From: Flavobacteriales bacterium | Lineage (GTDB): Bacteria > Bacteroidota > Bacteroidia > Flavobacteriales_E > Vicingaceae | Reading direction: 5' to 3' | DNA: 32,745 nt | Assembly: GCA_905339165.1 (NCBI GenBank) | Contig: CAJPFH010000026.1 | Location: 95,471 to 128,215, forward strand | Part shown: piece after piece, positions 7,622 to 15,649 of the stretch | Layout: the number at the start of each line of letters is the position of its first letter | Numbering within the stretch: the stretch's first letter is position 1 | Made by a program: the position numbers and the translations under genes | Notes under the pieces: model-generated | Seen by the model: only the letters and a program-made list of their open reading frames with translations | What the model was told of the DNA's origin: nothing | The model's database searches: none

Positions 7622-8748
7622 TGAATGGAATAAAATTCTTTGATTTTGTTTACTGTGTAATCAATTTCCTCCTTTGTATTATACCTGCTAAATGAGAAAC
7701 GAATGGAGGGGCGTTTAGAATCATTGTGAATTGCACGAATAACATGCGATTCCACATTGCTCCCAGATGAACAAGCACTACCTCCGGAAGCCGAAATCCC
7801 CTCTATATCGAGTTTATATAAGAACATTTCGTTTATCTCGCTGCTCGGGAAACGTACGCTTAGAACGGTATATATAGAAGACCCTTTTGCATCGCCATTA
7901 AACTCTACTCCGGGTATATTTTTTTCAAGTTCTTCTATCATATATTTTTTTAAACCACCAATATATTTCTGATGTTCGGATAAACATTGGTATGCTATTT
8001 CAAAGGCTTTTGCCATTCCTACAATTCCGTATATGTTTTCTGTACCGGCACGCATATTTCTTTCTTGGGCTCCACCTGTAATTTGTGGATTAATTTTTAA
8101 ATCGGAGTTAATATAAATAAATCCAACCCCCTTGGGTCCGTGAAATTTGTGTGCTGAGCATGCCAAAAAATGTATTTTTATTGCCTTCATATCAAATGCA
8201 TAATGCCCCATGGTTTGCACTGTGTCTGAGTGAAAAAAGGCATTATACTTTTGACATAATTCCGAAACTTTTTTTAGAGGCAAAAGGGTACCTATTTCGT
8301 TGTTGGCATGCATCAGAGAAACTAAGCAAAGGGTGTTTGTTTTCAGAAGTTCTTCTAGTTGGACTAAGTCAATTTGCCCGAGAGAGTTTACATTTAGCCA
8401 CTTAATTGAAAGGTTAAGTTCTTTTGCTATTTCTTCGGCTGTGTGAGAAACGGCATGGTGTTCTATAGGAGATGTAATGATGGTTCTTATTCCTAAATTT
8501 TTAATTGCAGATCGGAATACTAAGTTATCAGCTTCGGTACCTCCCGAAGTAAAAAATATTTCAGAAGGGTGAGCATGAATCAATGAGGCTATTTGTTTTC
8601 TTGATTTTTCAATTAAGGCTCTAGCCTGTCTTCCATGTAAATGAACCGATGATGGGTTGCCGTAGATGTTTTCCATTACGGGAAGCATTGCTTGTATTAC
8701 TTCAGGGGCAAGTGGGGTGGTTGCTGCGTTATCTAAATAAACTCTCAT
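7618..8748 (-). CDS. Cysteine desulfurase (NifS/IscS family)
   Basis: A 376-aa PLP-dependent enzyme that removes sulfur from L-cysteine for Fe-S cluster or thio-cofactor synthesis. Seen: MRVYLDNAATTPLAPEV at the N-terminus, SGGTEADN, HANNEIGT, PLP lysine Lys201 in SAHKFHGPKGVGF, the GGAQERNMRAGTEN segment, and the active-site cysteine Cys326 in SGGSACSSGS. Length is usual for the family. The loop spacing (SACSSG) suggests the NifS/IscS class rather than SufS. No iscU or suf genes are adjacent; the partner is a metallo-beta-lactamase protein overlapping by 4 nt. The 65-nt gap to glmM upstream shows no clear promoter motif. Confidence 0.92.
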   Translation of the reverse strand: MRVYLDNAATTPLAPEVIQAMLPVMENIYGNPSSVHLHGRQARALIEKSRKQIASLIHAHPSEIFFTSGGTEADNLVFRSAIKNLGIRTIITSPIEHHAVSHTAEEIAKELNLSIKWLNVNSLGQIDLVQLEELLKTNTLCLVSLMHANNEIGTLLPLKKVSELCQKYNAFFHSDTVQTMGHYAFDMKAIKIHFLACSAHKFHGPKGVGFIYINSDLKINPQITGGAQERNMRAGTENIYGIVGMAKAFEIAYQCLSEHQKYIGGLKKYMIEELEKNIPGVEFNGDAKGSSIYTVLSVRFPSSEINEMFLYKLDIEGISASGGSACSSGSNVESHVIRAIHNDSKRPSIRFSFSRYNTKEEIDYTVNKIKEFYSIQ

Positions 8749-8813
8749 TGATGCCGCGAAAATATGCTTTTTATTTATTAAGAAATAAAAATATATGAAA
8801 CATTATTATAGGG

Positions 8814-10232
8814 CTATGTATTGGAGTTTAAACGAATAATTTCTTTAATATCGGTTATTATTTTATCGGCCAAATTATTAGCCGTAGCCATACTGGTACT
8901 TTCGGCATAAATACGTATTATGGGTTCAGTGTTTGATGTTCTGAGGTGTATCCATTCGTTATCAAATTCAATTTTTACGCCATCTATAGTATTTACGGGT
9001 TGTTTGGAGTATTTTTCTTTTATTTTGTGGAGTATGTTGGTTACATTCATTCCATCGGTTAATTCAATTTTATTTTTAGAAATGTAATAGTTCGGATACT
9101 TAGCTCTTAAAGAGGAACAACATTTCGTACAATGGCCATCACTGAATGTTGCCAGATGAGATAAAAATAAGGCTATGCCTACCATCGCATCACGACCATA
9201 GTGTAGTTCTGGGTATATAACTCCTCCGTTTCCTTCGCCACCAATTACGGCATTAGTTTCTTTCATTTTCTCTACTACATTCACTTCGCCTACAGCCGAT
9301 ACATTGTATCTTTGCCCTGCTTTTTCTGTAATATCCCGGAGAGCCTTTGTTGAAGATAAATTGGAAACGGTATTACCTGGAGTGTGTTGTAAAACATAAT
9401 CGGCTACGGCTACCAACGTGTATTCTTCTCCAAACATTTCTCCATCTTCGCAAACAATGGCTAATCGGTCTACGTCTGGATCTACAACAATACCAAGGTG
9501 AGCATTCTGTTTTGCCACGGCTTTAGAAATTTCTATCAGATTCTCAGGAAGAGGCTCCGGATTATGAGCAAAATTTCCATTTGGATTACAGTTTAATTCA
9601 ATTATATTTTTTACTCCTAAAGCTCTTAGTAAGGCTGGAACATATATGCCCCCGGTAGAATTAACAGCATCTACTACAATAGTAAAATCTTTTTTAGCAA
9701 TAGCCTTTGGGTTAACTAGGGGTAAAGCGAGTATTTTTTGAATGTGTTTTTCTAAGTAAGAATTATTTTCGGTGTAATTCCCAAGAAAATTAATTTCGGC
9801 AAACTCAAATTCTTCTTTTTCGGCCATTCTCAATACTTCAGCACCATCGCTGGCTGAAATAAATTCGCCTTGTTGGTTCAGCAATTTAAGGGCATTCCAT
9901 TGTTTTGGGTTGTGGCTGGCGGTAATGATTATGCCTCCGTTTGCTTTTTCTTCTGTAACGGCCACTTCTACAGTGGGAGTAGTTGATAATCCTAAATCAA
10001 CCACATCTATTCCTAACAGTTGAAGGGTACTTATTACGAGTTGATTTACTATGGAACCCGAAATTCTGGCATCTCGACCAACTACTACCTTTGTTTTTTG
10101 TTGATTATTTTTTTGCAAAAGCCAATAACCGAAGGCTGCTGTAAACTTGGCAATGTCGATAGGTGTAAAGGCTTCTCCTGCTTTACCTCCTATGGTTCCT
10201 CTAATTCCGGAGATTGATTTGATGAGTGTCAC
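8814..10232 (-). CDS. glmM: Phosphoglucosamine mutase
   Basis: A 472-aa member of the alpha-D-phosphohexomutase family, probably making glucosamine-1-phosphate for peptidoglycan and LPS. Motifs in order: SISGIRGTIGG at the N-terminus; the phosphoserine loop TASHNPKQWNALK (catalytic Ser106); the metal loop DPDVDRLAI; the sugar-specificity loop GGEGNGGVI followed by HYGRDA; and the phosphate-binding loop RTSNTEPIIRIYAES. The N-terminus and GEGNGG are the form common in Bacteroidota GlmM; a phosphomannomutase role cannot be excluded. It lies 19 nt after rsmE, with a candidate -7 element that uses the rsmE stop codon. Confidence 0.85.
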   Translation of the reverse strand: MTLIKSISGIRGTIGGKAGEAFTPIDIAKFTAAFGYWLLQKNNQQKTKVVVGRDARISGSIVNQLVISTLQLLGIDVVDLGLSTTPTVEVAVTEEKANGGIIITASHNPKQWNALKLLNQQGEFISASDGAEVLRMAEKEEFEFAEINFLGNYTENNSYLEKHIQKILALPLVNPKAIAKKDFTIVVDAVNSTGGIYVPALLRALGVKNIIELNCNPNGNFAHNPEPLPENLIEISKAVAKQNAHLGIVVDPDVDRLAIVCEDGEMFGEEYTLVAVADYVLQHTPGNTVSNLSSTKALRDITEKAGQRYNVSAVGEVNVVEKMKETNAVIGGEGNGGVIYPELHYGRDAMVGIALFLSHLATFSDGHCTKCCSSLRAKYPNYYISKNKIELTDGMNVTNILHKIKEKYSKQPVNTIDGVKIEFDNEWIHLRTSNTEPIIRIYAESTSMATANNLADKIITDIKEIIRLNSNT

Positions 10233-10246
10233 AATATTTTTTTTTA

Positions 10247-10254
10247 CAAAGTTA
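10247..10254 (-). promoter_or_regulatory. Candidate -7 element for glmM overlapping the rsmE stop codon
   Basis: On the minus strand TAACTTTG matches TAnnTTTG, and its TAA is the stop codon of rsmE. It ends 14 nt before the glmM ATG. No TTG is seen at the expected -33 position, so support is only from the -7 match and its placement. Confidence 0.4.
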
Positions 10255-10941
10255 GTTTAATAAATTATAGATTGCGCAGACATATAATCCGGCTGTTTCA
10301 GTTCTTAATCGCTCAGAGCCTAAACTAACAGAAGTATAGTTTAATTGAGAAGCAAGATGTATTTCATCCGTTGAAAAATCTCCTTCCGGACCAATTAAAA
10401 TCAGATTTTCTTCGAGAGTTATTGTTGCTTTTAGGTGAGGTAATGGTTTGGAGTAGCAGTGGGCTATAAATTTGTGTTTTTCTGTACTTTGAGTTACGAA
10501 TGTTTTAAATTCAGTTAATGGACTTAGTAATGGGAATATAGTTTTATGAGATTGTTTACATGCGGAGATTATAATCTTTTCAATACGTTCCATATTTATT
10601 TTTTTTCTTTCGGAATGTTTGCAAAGTATAAAAGATATTTTATGTATTCCTATTTCACAACTCTTTTCTACAAACCATTCAATTCTTTCAATATTTTTTG
10701 TGGGTGCTATGGCTATGTGCAGTCGGTTGTTGGGAGGGGTATGGATTACTTCTTCCAATATGTTGAGTTCGGTACAGCCTTTAGTCGTAGAAAGAATAAC
10801 AGCTCTCACAAGTTTTCCTTTGCCGTCTGTAACATATACCTCATCTTTAGGTAGTTTTCTTAAGATGGCAATGTGTTTACTCTCGTCTTTACTCAGAGAA
10901 AAAATGTTTTCCGACAAATTGGGGTGAAAAAAATAGTGCAT
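10252..10941 (-). CDS. rsmE: 16S rRNA (uracil-1498-N3)-methyltransferase
   Basis: A 229-aa SPOUT methyltransferase that methylates U1498 of 16S rRNA. N-terminal PUA-like part: MHYFFHP, KDESKHIAILRK and YVTDGKGKLVRA. C-terminal trefoil-knot motifs: LIGPEGDFSTDEI and SLGSERLRTETAGLYV, both diagnostic for RsmE. Length is slightly short of the usual ~240 aa but complete. It starts 8 nt after a strong hairpin that ends the upstream gene, and runs into glmM 19 nt later. Confidence 0.93.
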   Translation of the reverse strand: MHYFFHPNLSENIFSLSKDESKHIAILRKLPKDEVYVTDGKGKLVRAVILSTTKGCTELNILEEVIHTPPNNRLHIAIAPTKNIERIEWFVEKSCEIGIHKISFILCKHSERKKINMERIEKIIISACKQSHKTIFPLLSPLTEFKTFVTQSTEKHKFIAHCYSKPLPHLKATITLEENLILIGPEGDFSTDEIHLASQLNYTSVSLGSERLRTETAGLYVCAIYNLLN

Positions 10942-10949
10942 AGGGTAGA

Positions 10950-10989
10950 AAACAAGAAAGGGAACAATGTATTGTTCCCTTTCTTGTTT
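10950..10989 (-). terminator. 19-bp stem hairpin after the repeat-protein gene
   Basis: Perfect inverted repeat: arms 10950-10968 and 10971-10989 with a 2-nt centre. It begins 12 nt after the stop of the minus-strand 11-mer repeat protein. On that strand it is followed by only a short T-run broken by C, so it may be a leaky terminator or an RNA-stabilising hairpin. It ends 8 nt before the rsmE ATG. Confidence 0.65.
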
Positions 10990-11001
10990 ATTTAGAAAGT
11001 T

Positions 11002-11475
11002 CTATTTAGGTTTAACAGTAGGTGAGGGGCTTGCTTTTATCCCTTCTTCGTTTATCACGCGTTGATTACTTCCTCCTTTGCCACCGCTGGGAGCTAAACC
11101 TGCAGGTTGAGTTGGTGACCCCAAATCTAAGTTTAAACCGTTCTTTTTGGGTTTTGCAGGAGCTGCCTCATTTTTTATTTCGGCCGGAGCTTCTTTTACT
11201 TCGTTTTTAATTTCTTTTGCATCGGAATTAACCTCCTTGGTATCTGATTTTACTTCTTCTTTTACAGATTTTGTGTTTGATTTTGCATCATTACTTGCAT
11301 CTTTTACATTTGTTTTTACATCAGATTTAGTGTCTTTTGTTTCTGTTTTCACTTCCTTCACACCTGTTTTTACATTTTCTTTACTTTCTTTTACATTGTT
11401 TACCTGAGCTGTAACAGAAAAAGAGAGAAAAGCAAGAAGGAAGAAACTTACCGTTTTAATAATACTTTTTTTCAT
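11002..11475 (-). CDS. Exported Lys/Glu-rich protein with 11-residue LEA-like repeats
   Basis: A 157-aa protein with a signal peptide (MKKSIIKTVSFFLLAF, cleavage after VTAQ, about residue 24). Residues of about 30-100 are low-complexity and fall into successive 11-residue units such as KTETKDTKSDV, KTNVKDASNDA, KSNTKSVKEEV and KSDTKEVNSDA, with Lys at positions 1 and 5 and Val/Ala at 11. This period is typical of group 3 LEA or apolipoprotein-like amphipathic helices. The C-terminus is Pro/Gly-rich (SPTQPAGLAPSGGKGG). No enzyme motif is visible. A periplasmic protective or structural role is only an analogy. It lies 47 nt downstream of pckA on the same strand and ends at a hairpin. Confidence 0.75.
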   Translation of the reverse strand: MKKSIIKTVSFFLLAFLSFSVTAQVNNVKESKENVKTGVKEVKTETKDTKSDVKTNVKDASNDAKSNTKSVKEEVKSDTKEVNSDAKEIKNEVKEAPAEIKNEAAPAKPKKNGLNLDLGSPTQPAGLAPSGGKGGSNQRVINEEGIKASPSPTVKPK

Positions 11476-11522
11476 ATTTTTTGATTTAGTTTTTTTTGAA
11501 TGAGCAATAAATGTACCAAAAA

Positions 11523-13136
11523 TTATGCACTTACTCCCACTTTGGGAGCTGCAGCCCGTATTTCTTCGTTTGCAAATTGCGTGTATTTCTCGAAATTCTT
11601 AATAAATTTCTCAGCTAAATCAGATGCCTTAGCATCGTATAAAGCCTTATCACTCCACGTGTTTCTTGGGTTTAAAATTTCAGAAGGTACATTTGGGCAA
11701 GTTTTTGGCATTTGTAAACCGAAAACGGAATGCGATTCATAATCTACCTGATTTAACTCTCCATTCATAGCAGCAGTAATCATAGCCCGAGTGTAGCTTA
11801 GTTTAATTCTCGATCCGGTTCCGTAAGCTCCACCAGACCATCCTGTATTAATCATCCAAACACTCACATTATTTTTTTCTAATTTCTCGCCCAACATTTC
11901 GGCATATTTGGTGGGATGTAGGGGTAAAAAAGGAGCTCCAAAGCAGGCTGAAAAAGTAGTTTGAGGCTCTGTAACCCCTGCTTCTGTACCGGCTACCTTG
12001 GCAGTATAACCGGAAATAAATTGATACATAGCTTGCCCCTTGGTTAGCTTGGATATTGGAGGCAGCACCCCGAATGCATCAGCAGTTAAGAAAAAAATAT
12101 GGGTAGGAATATTTCCAACTGAAGGATTGGCTATGTTTTCTACGTGATAAATAGGATAACTTACCCGAGTATTCTCGGTTTTAGTTTTATCAGCATAATC
12201 TACTTCGGTTGTACCTTCTATGAAATTAATATTTTCCAAAAGTGCACCAAATTTAATGGCGTCAAAAATTTGAGGCTCTTTTTCTCTTGATAAATCAATA
12301 CATTTAGCATAGCAGCCCCCTTCAAAGTTAAATACAGATTTGTCAGACCAACCATGTTCATCGTCTCCAATTAACTTACGATTGGGATCTGATGATAAGG
12401 TTGTTTTTCCTGTACCCGAGAGTCCAAAAAACACAGCCGTATCGTTATTATTACCAATATTGGCCGAACAGTGCATTGATAATACATTTTTTTGGTGAGG
12501 AAGAATAAAGTTTAGAACGGAAAAAATTCCTTTTTTTATTTCTCCGGTGTAACCAGAACCACCGATTAAAATTATTTTTTTTGTAAAATTTAGTATAGCA
12601 AAATTGTGTTGCCTTGTTCCATCTATTTTTGGATCTGCTTTAAATCCTGGGGCAGCAACAATCAACCAATCGGTTTCAAAATTTTCAATTTCACTTTTAT
12701 CGGGTCTCAAGAACATGTTGTATGCAAACAAGTTTCCCCAGGGGGTTTCGTTTATGGTTCTTACATTAAGTCTATATTGAGAGTCTGCACATACATAAGA
12801 ATCTCTCACGTAAACTTCTTTGCCGGAAAGATATGCTGTAACGCGATGATATAATGCGTCAAATTTTTCTGGTTCAAAGGGTATGTTTACATCTCCCCAC
12901 CAAACACTATCCTTTGTTAACTCATCTTTAACAATAAATTTATCTTTTGGCGAACGTCCCGTAAATTCTCCTGTATCGATAGCCAGTGCACCTGTACTTG
13001 AGAGAACACCTTCTCCTCGTATTATAGTGTCTTCTATCAATTCAGATGGGCTTAAGTTCCAGTAGGCGGCAGCCACATTGCCTAATCCATATTTTTCTAA
13101 GTTTGCTTTTTTTGATTTAATGCCGAATTCGTTCAT
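11523..13136 (-). CDS. pckA: Phosphoenolpyruvate carboxykinase (ATP)
   Basis: A 537-aa ATP-dependent PEP carboxykinase, converting oxaloacetate and ATP to PEP in gluconeogenesis. Family motifs: TGEFTGRSPKDKFIV near the N-terminus, VRDSYVCADSQYRLNVR, the kinase-1a P-loop GLSGTGKTTLSSD (Lys244), the metal-binding LIGDDEHGWSD, and INTGWSGGAYGTGSRIKLSYTRAM. Length is as expected for the ATP class (~540). The ATG at 13136 has a leader of about 60-70 nt, with a candidate -7 element at 13213-13206. Confidence 0.96.
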   Translation of the reverse strand: MNEFGIKSKKANLEKYGLGNVAAAYWNLSPSELIEDTIIRGEGVLSSTGALAIDTGEFTGRSPKDKFIVKDELTKDSVWWGDVNIPFEPEKFDALYHRVTAYLSGKEVYVRDSYVCADSQYRLNVRTINETPWGNLFAYNMFLRPDKSEIENFETDWLIVAAPGFKADPKIDGTRQHNFAILNFTKKIILIGGSGYTGEIKKGIFSVLNFILPHQKNVLSMHCSANIGNNNDTAVFFGLSGTGKTTLSSDPNRKLIGDDEHGWSDKSVFNFEGGCYAKCIDLSREKEPQIFDAIKFGALLENINFIEGTTEVDYADKTKTENTRVSYPIYHVENIANPSVGNIPTHIFFLTADAFGVLPPISKLTKGQAMYQFISGYTAKVAGTEAGVTEPQTTFSACFGAPFLPLHPTKYAEMLGEKLEKNNVSVWMINTGWSGGAYGTGSRIKLSYTRAMITAAMNGELNQVDYESHSVFGLQMPKTCPNVPSEILNPRNTWSDKALYDAKASDLAEKFIKNFEKYTQFANEEIRAAAPKVGVSA

Positions 13137-13205
13137 AATCGTTTTTTTTGTTTAACAAAACATTGGTTTCATGTTGTAGTAACACAAATCAACTTATTTA
13201 GGCTT

Positions 13206-13213
13206 CAAAGTTA
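13206..13213 (-). promoter_or_regulatory. Candidate -7 element for pckA
   Basis: Minus-strand TAACTTTG fits TAnnTTTG and lies 69 nt before the pckA ATG in the gap between pckA and the upstream hypothetical gene. No convincing -33 TTG is seen. Confidence 0.4.
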
Positions 13214-13246
13214 GGAATTTTAAAAAAAAACACTGAAAATAAAATA

Positions 13247-13687
13247 CTACCTTTTATGAACACATTCGTTTTCTTCTTTAATAGTAACATGCTGATAGTT
13301 AGATAATAACTTTTTTGTTTGGTTGATAAAATCTGAAATAATGGATTGATTTACGTTCGTAAAACTTATACAATAATCAATTTCACCCTCTCTTCCCCAG
13401 TATATTTTTTCCTCACCTATATTATTTAGTTTGTTTTTCATCAAAAAATCAGTTAAGAATGATTCAAATTTTTCTAATGCTTCTGTATTTATTCCTTCCC
13501 CTATACTATAAAACGATATAAACAGGGGATATTTAGGACTCTCTACCTCCTCAGTTACATTCGTTGAGGGTTTTTCTGTAATGCTTGTATTTTCTTTTAC
13601 ATTCATTGTTTTAGAATTTTTACAGTGGATATGAAGGGGTATAATAAAAAGAACAATTGCTGTTCTTAAGTAAGACAATACAAGCAT
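13247..13687 (-). CDS. Small hypothetical protein with N-terminal membrane segment
   Basis: A protein of 146 aa from the ATG at 13687; a TTG nine bases upstream is in frame but less likely. The N-terminus MLVLSYLRTAIVLFIIPLHIHC is one hydrophobic helix ending in a cysteine. The lipobox is poor (HIHC), so either a signal anchor or a non-standard lipoprotein signal is possible. Next comes a Ser/Thr/Glu-rich linker, then a small folded domain of about 95 residues (PLFISFYSIGEGINTEALEKF ... IYWGREGEIDYCISF). I do not recognise the family. It is divergent from rho across a 200-nt gap, with a -7-like element right at its start. Confidence 0.6.
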   Translation of the reverse strand: MLVLSYLRTAIVLFIIPLHIHCKNSKTMNVKENTSITEKPSTNVTEEVESPKYPLFISFYSIGEGINTEALEKFESFLTDFLMKNKLNNIGEEKIYWGREGEIDYCISFTNVNQSIISDFINQTKKLLSNYQHVTIKEENECVHKR

Positions 13688-13693
13688 AGATTT

Positions 13694-13701
13694 CAAAATT
13701 A
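13694..13701 (-). promoter_or_regulatory. Candidate -7 element just upstream of the 13687 start
   Basis: Minus-strand TAATTTTG fits TAnnTTTG and ends 6 nt before the ATG at 13687, which would give a leaderless or very short-leader transcript. If real, it argues against the upstream TTG start, which lies within the element. Confidence 0.35.
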
Positions 13702-13805
13702 AAAGATTATTAGGGTTTAAAAATATGAAGTTATCTGAAGAAAAAACAAAAAAAAAGCAAAAAACGTATTTTCAAAATAAATTATAGTACTATTGCAGTA
13801 CGTTT

Positions 13806-13829
13806 AGTTGTACATCGGTCTGTGCAACT
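13806..13829 (+). promoter_or_regulatory. Hairpin in the rho leader
   Basis: AGTTGTACA (13806-13814) pairs with TGTGCAACT (13821-13829): nine base pairs including one G-U, with a 6-nt loop. It lies 71 nt upstream of the rho ATG in a roughly 200-nt gap that otherwise holds no gene. Rho is autoregulated in other bacteria, so a role in leader control is possible; this is inference only. Confidence 0.35.
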
Positions 13830-13900
13830 TCTTTCGAAAACAAATCTTTTACCCTATCTTTTTACAACAATTATAGTTTAATTATTTTAAAAATCCATGT

Positions 13901-15643
13901 ATGAATAAGGCTTCTGAGTTTGATAAATTATCGTTTGAAGAGTTAGTTGAAATTGCCAAAACAAAAGGTATAGAGAATTGTACTGAATTAGATAGAGTTC
14001 ATCTCATAGAAAGGCTTTTACAAGAAAAAACTCTTGTTTCAGAAGAAAACTCTTCTTCAGAAGAATTTGATGGTAAGCCTAAAAGAAAACGGGTTGATAA
14101 AAAAATAGAGAAAGTGTCGTACGATCCTAAAGTGGCAAAAAAAGAAAATGCCGGAAAAAATAAAAAAACAGATACTACAGAAAAACGCGATATTTTTAGT
14201 CATACAGAAAATTCCAGCGAAACAGATAATATTCCAGACGCTGTTTCAGCGTTTTCTGAAACACAAGAAAGTTTTCCGTCCGACTCACTATTACCGAATC
14301 ATCCGGTTAACACTTCGGAAGAGTTAATCCAAGATTATACAGAAGAGAATAAGGAAGAGTCGGAGGTTGATGAAATTTTTTTAAATCCTTCAACATTACC
14401 AGTTTTGCCTATTTCCGAAACGGAATTCCCTATTAAAAAAGAGGAAGCAATAGTATTTTCCCCTTCGGCCGATAAACCTGAAATAAATAAACCTTTTGAA
14501 AGAAAGCCTAGGGTTGAATATAATTTTGATGGCATAGTAATAACCGAAGGCGTTTTGGAAATTATGCCGGATGGATATGGCTTTTTAAGATCTTCAGATT
14601 ATAATTACATGAATTCACCCGATGACGTGTACATTTCGCAGTCGCAAATTAAATTATTTGGATTGAAAACAGGAGATAGTATTAGAGGCTCCGTACGCCC
14701 ACCCCGTGAAGGTGAAAAATATTTTCCACTTATTAAGATAGATAAAATTAATAATAGAAATCCCGATTATGTTAGAGACAGAGTGCCCTTTGACTTTTTA
14801 ACTCCTTTGTTCCCTAACGAAAAATTTAATTTAACAGGTCATCCGCAATCTAGCCTTTCTATGAGGGTTATGGATTTATTTACTCCTATAGGGAAAGGAC
14901 AAAGAGGTTTAATCGTATCTCAGCCCAAAACAGGAAAAACTACTTTGCTTAAAGAAGTGGCCAATGCAATAGCGTACAATCACCCTGAATGTTATTTAAT
15001 TATTCTTTTGGTAGATGAACGTCCTGAAGAGGTAACCGATATGGCTCGAAGCGTAAGAGCCGAAGTGGTAGCTTCTACGTTTGATGAGCCTGCCGAAAAA
15101 CATGTTAAGCTAGCTAATATTGTTTTAGAGAAAGCAAAGCGTATGGTAGAGTGCGGGCACGATGTGGTAATTTTATTAGATTCTATTACTCGTTTGGCAA
15201 GGGCCTATAATACCGTGCAACCTGCTTCCGGAAAAGTTCTATCGGGCGGTGTAGATGCGAATGCGCTGCATAAGCCGAAACGTTTTTTTGGTTCGGCCAG
15301 AAAAATTGAAAACGGAGGTTCTTTAACAATCCTTTCTACCGCATTAACAGAAACCGGTTCAAAAATGGATGAGGTAATTTTTGAAGAATTTAAAGGTACC
15401 GGTAATATGGAATTACAATTAGAACGTAAACTTTCAAATCGTAGAATTTACCCGGCTATTGACATTATTGCCTCAAGCACTCGCAGAGAAGATTTATTGT
15501 TATCCAAAGAGGTGGTTCAAAAAATGTGGATACTCAGAAATTACATTGCTGATATGAATCCTGTGGAAGCGATGGAATTTTTGCTGGATAGAATGTCGAA
15601 AACAAAAGATAATTACGAGTTTTTGGCTTCGATGAACGGCTAA
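13901..15643 (+). CDS. rho: Transcription termination factor Rho with long acidic insert
   Basis: A 580-aa Rho, against about 420 in E. coli. Order: N-terminal helical SAP-like domain ([17 protein letters not shown]); a hydrophilic, Ser/Glu/Lys-rich insert of about 150 residues (about 45-200) with no fold motifs; the cold-shock RNA-binding domain ([20 protein letters not shown]); then the RecA-like ATPase with P-loop [11 protein letters not shown] (Lys346), Walker [17 protein letters not shown], the Q-loop region [27 protein letters not shown], and ARR-type [10 protein letters not shown]. Long inserts at this place are known in Bacteroidota Rho and can be intrinsically disordered. The ATG at 13901 is chosen. 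A three-codon ATG-TAT-GAA-TAA reading frame at 13897-13908 overlaps it. Confidence 0.96.
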   Translation: MNKASEFDKLSFEELVEIAKTKGIENCTELDRVHLIERLLQEKTLVSEENSSSEEFDGKPKRKRVDKKIEKVSYDPKVAKKENAGKNKKTDTTEKRDIFSHTENSSETDNIPDAVSAFSETQESFPSDSLLPNHPVNTSEELIQDYTEENKEESEVDEIFLNPSTLPVLPISETEFPIKKEEAIVFSPSADKPEINKPFERKPRVEYNFDGIVITEGVLEIMPDGYGFLRSSDYNYMNSPDDVYISQSQIKLFGLKTGDSIRGSVRPPREGEKYFPLIKIDKINNRNPDYVRDRVPFDFLTPLFPNEKFNLTGHPQSSLSMRVMDLFTPIGKGQRGLIVSQPKTGKTTLLKEVANAIAYNHPECYLIILLVDERPEEVTDMARSVRAEVVASTFDEPAEKHVKLANIVLEKAKRMVECGHDVVILLDSITRLARAYNTVQPASGKVLSGGVDANALHKPKRFFGSARKIENGGSLTILSTALTETGSKMDEVIFEEFKGTGNMELQLERKLSNRRIYPAIDIIASSTRREDLLLSKEVVQKMWILRNYIADMNPVEAMEFLLDRMSKTKDNYEFLASMNG

Positions 15644-15649
15644 AGAAAA

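Noticed and set aside
11147-11407. Plus-strand Ser/Phe-rich open frame opposite the 11-mer repeat gene
   Set aside because: It is the antisense shadow of the Lys/Glu/Val-rich repeats; composition is explained by the complementary codons.
13247-13687. Firm lipoprotein call for the small hypothetical
   Set aside because: The residues before the cysteine (HIH) do not fit a lipobox, so only a membrane segment is claimed.
13787-13794. TACTATTG as a rho promoter -7 element
   Set aside because: It has a mismatch to TAnnTTTG and no placed -33 element; not strong enough to list.
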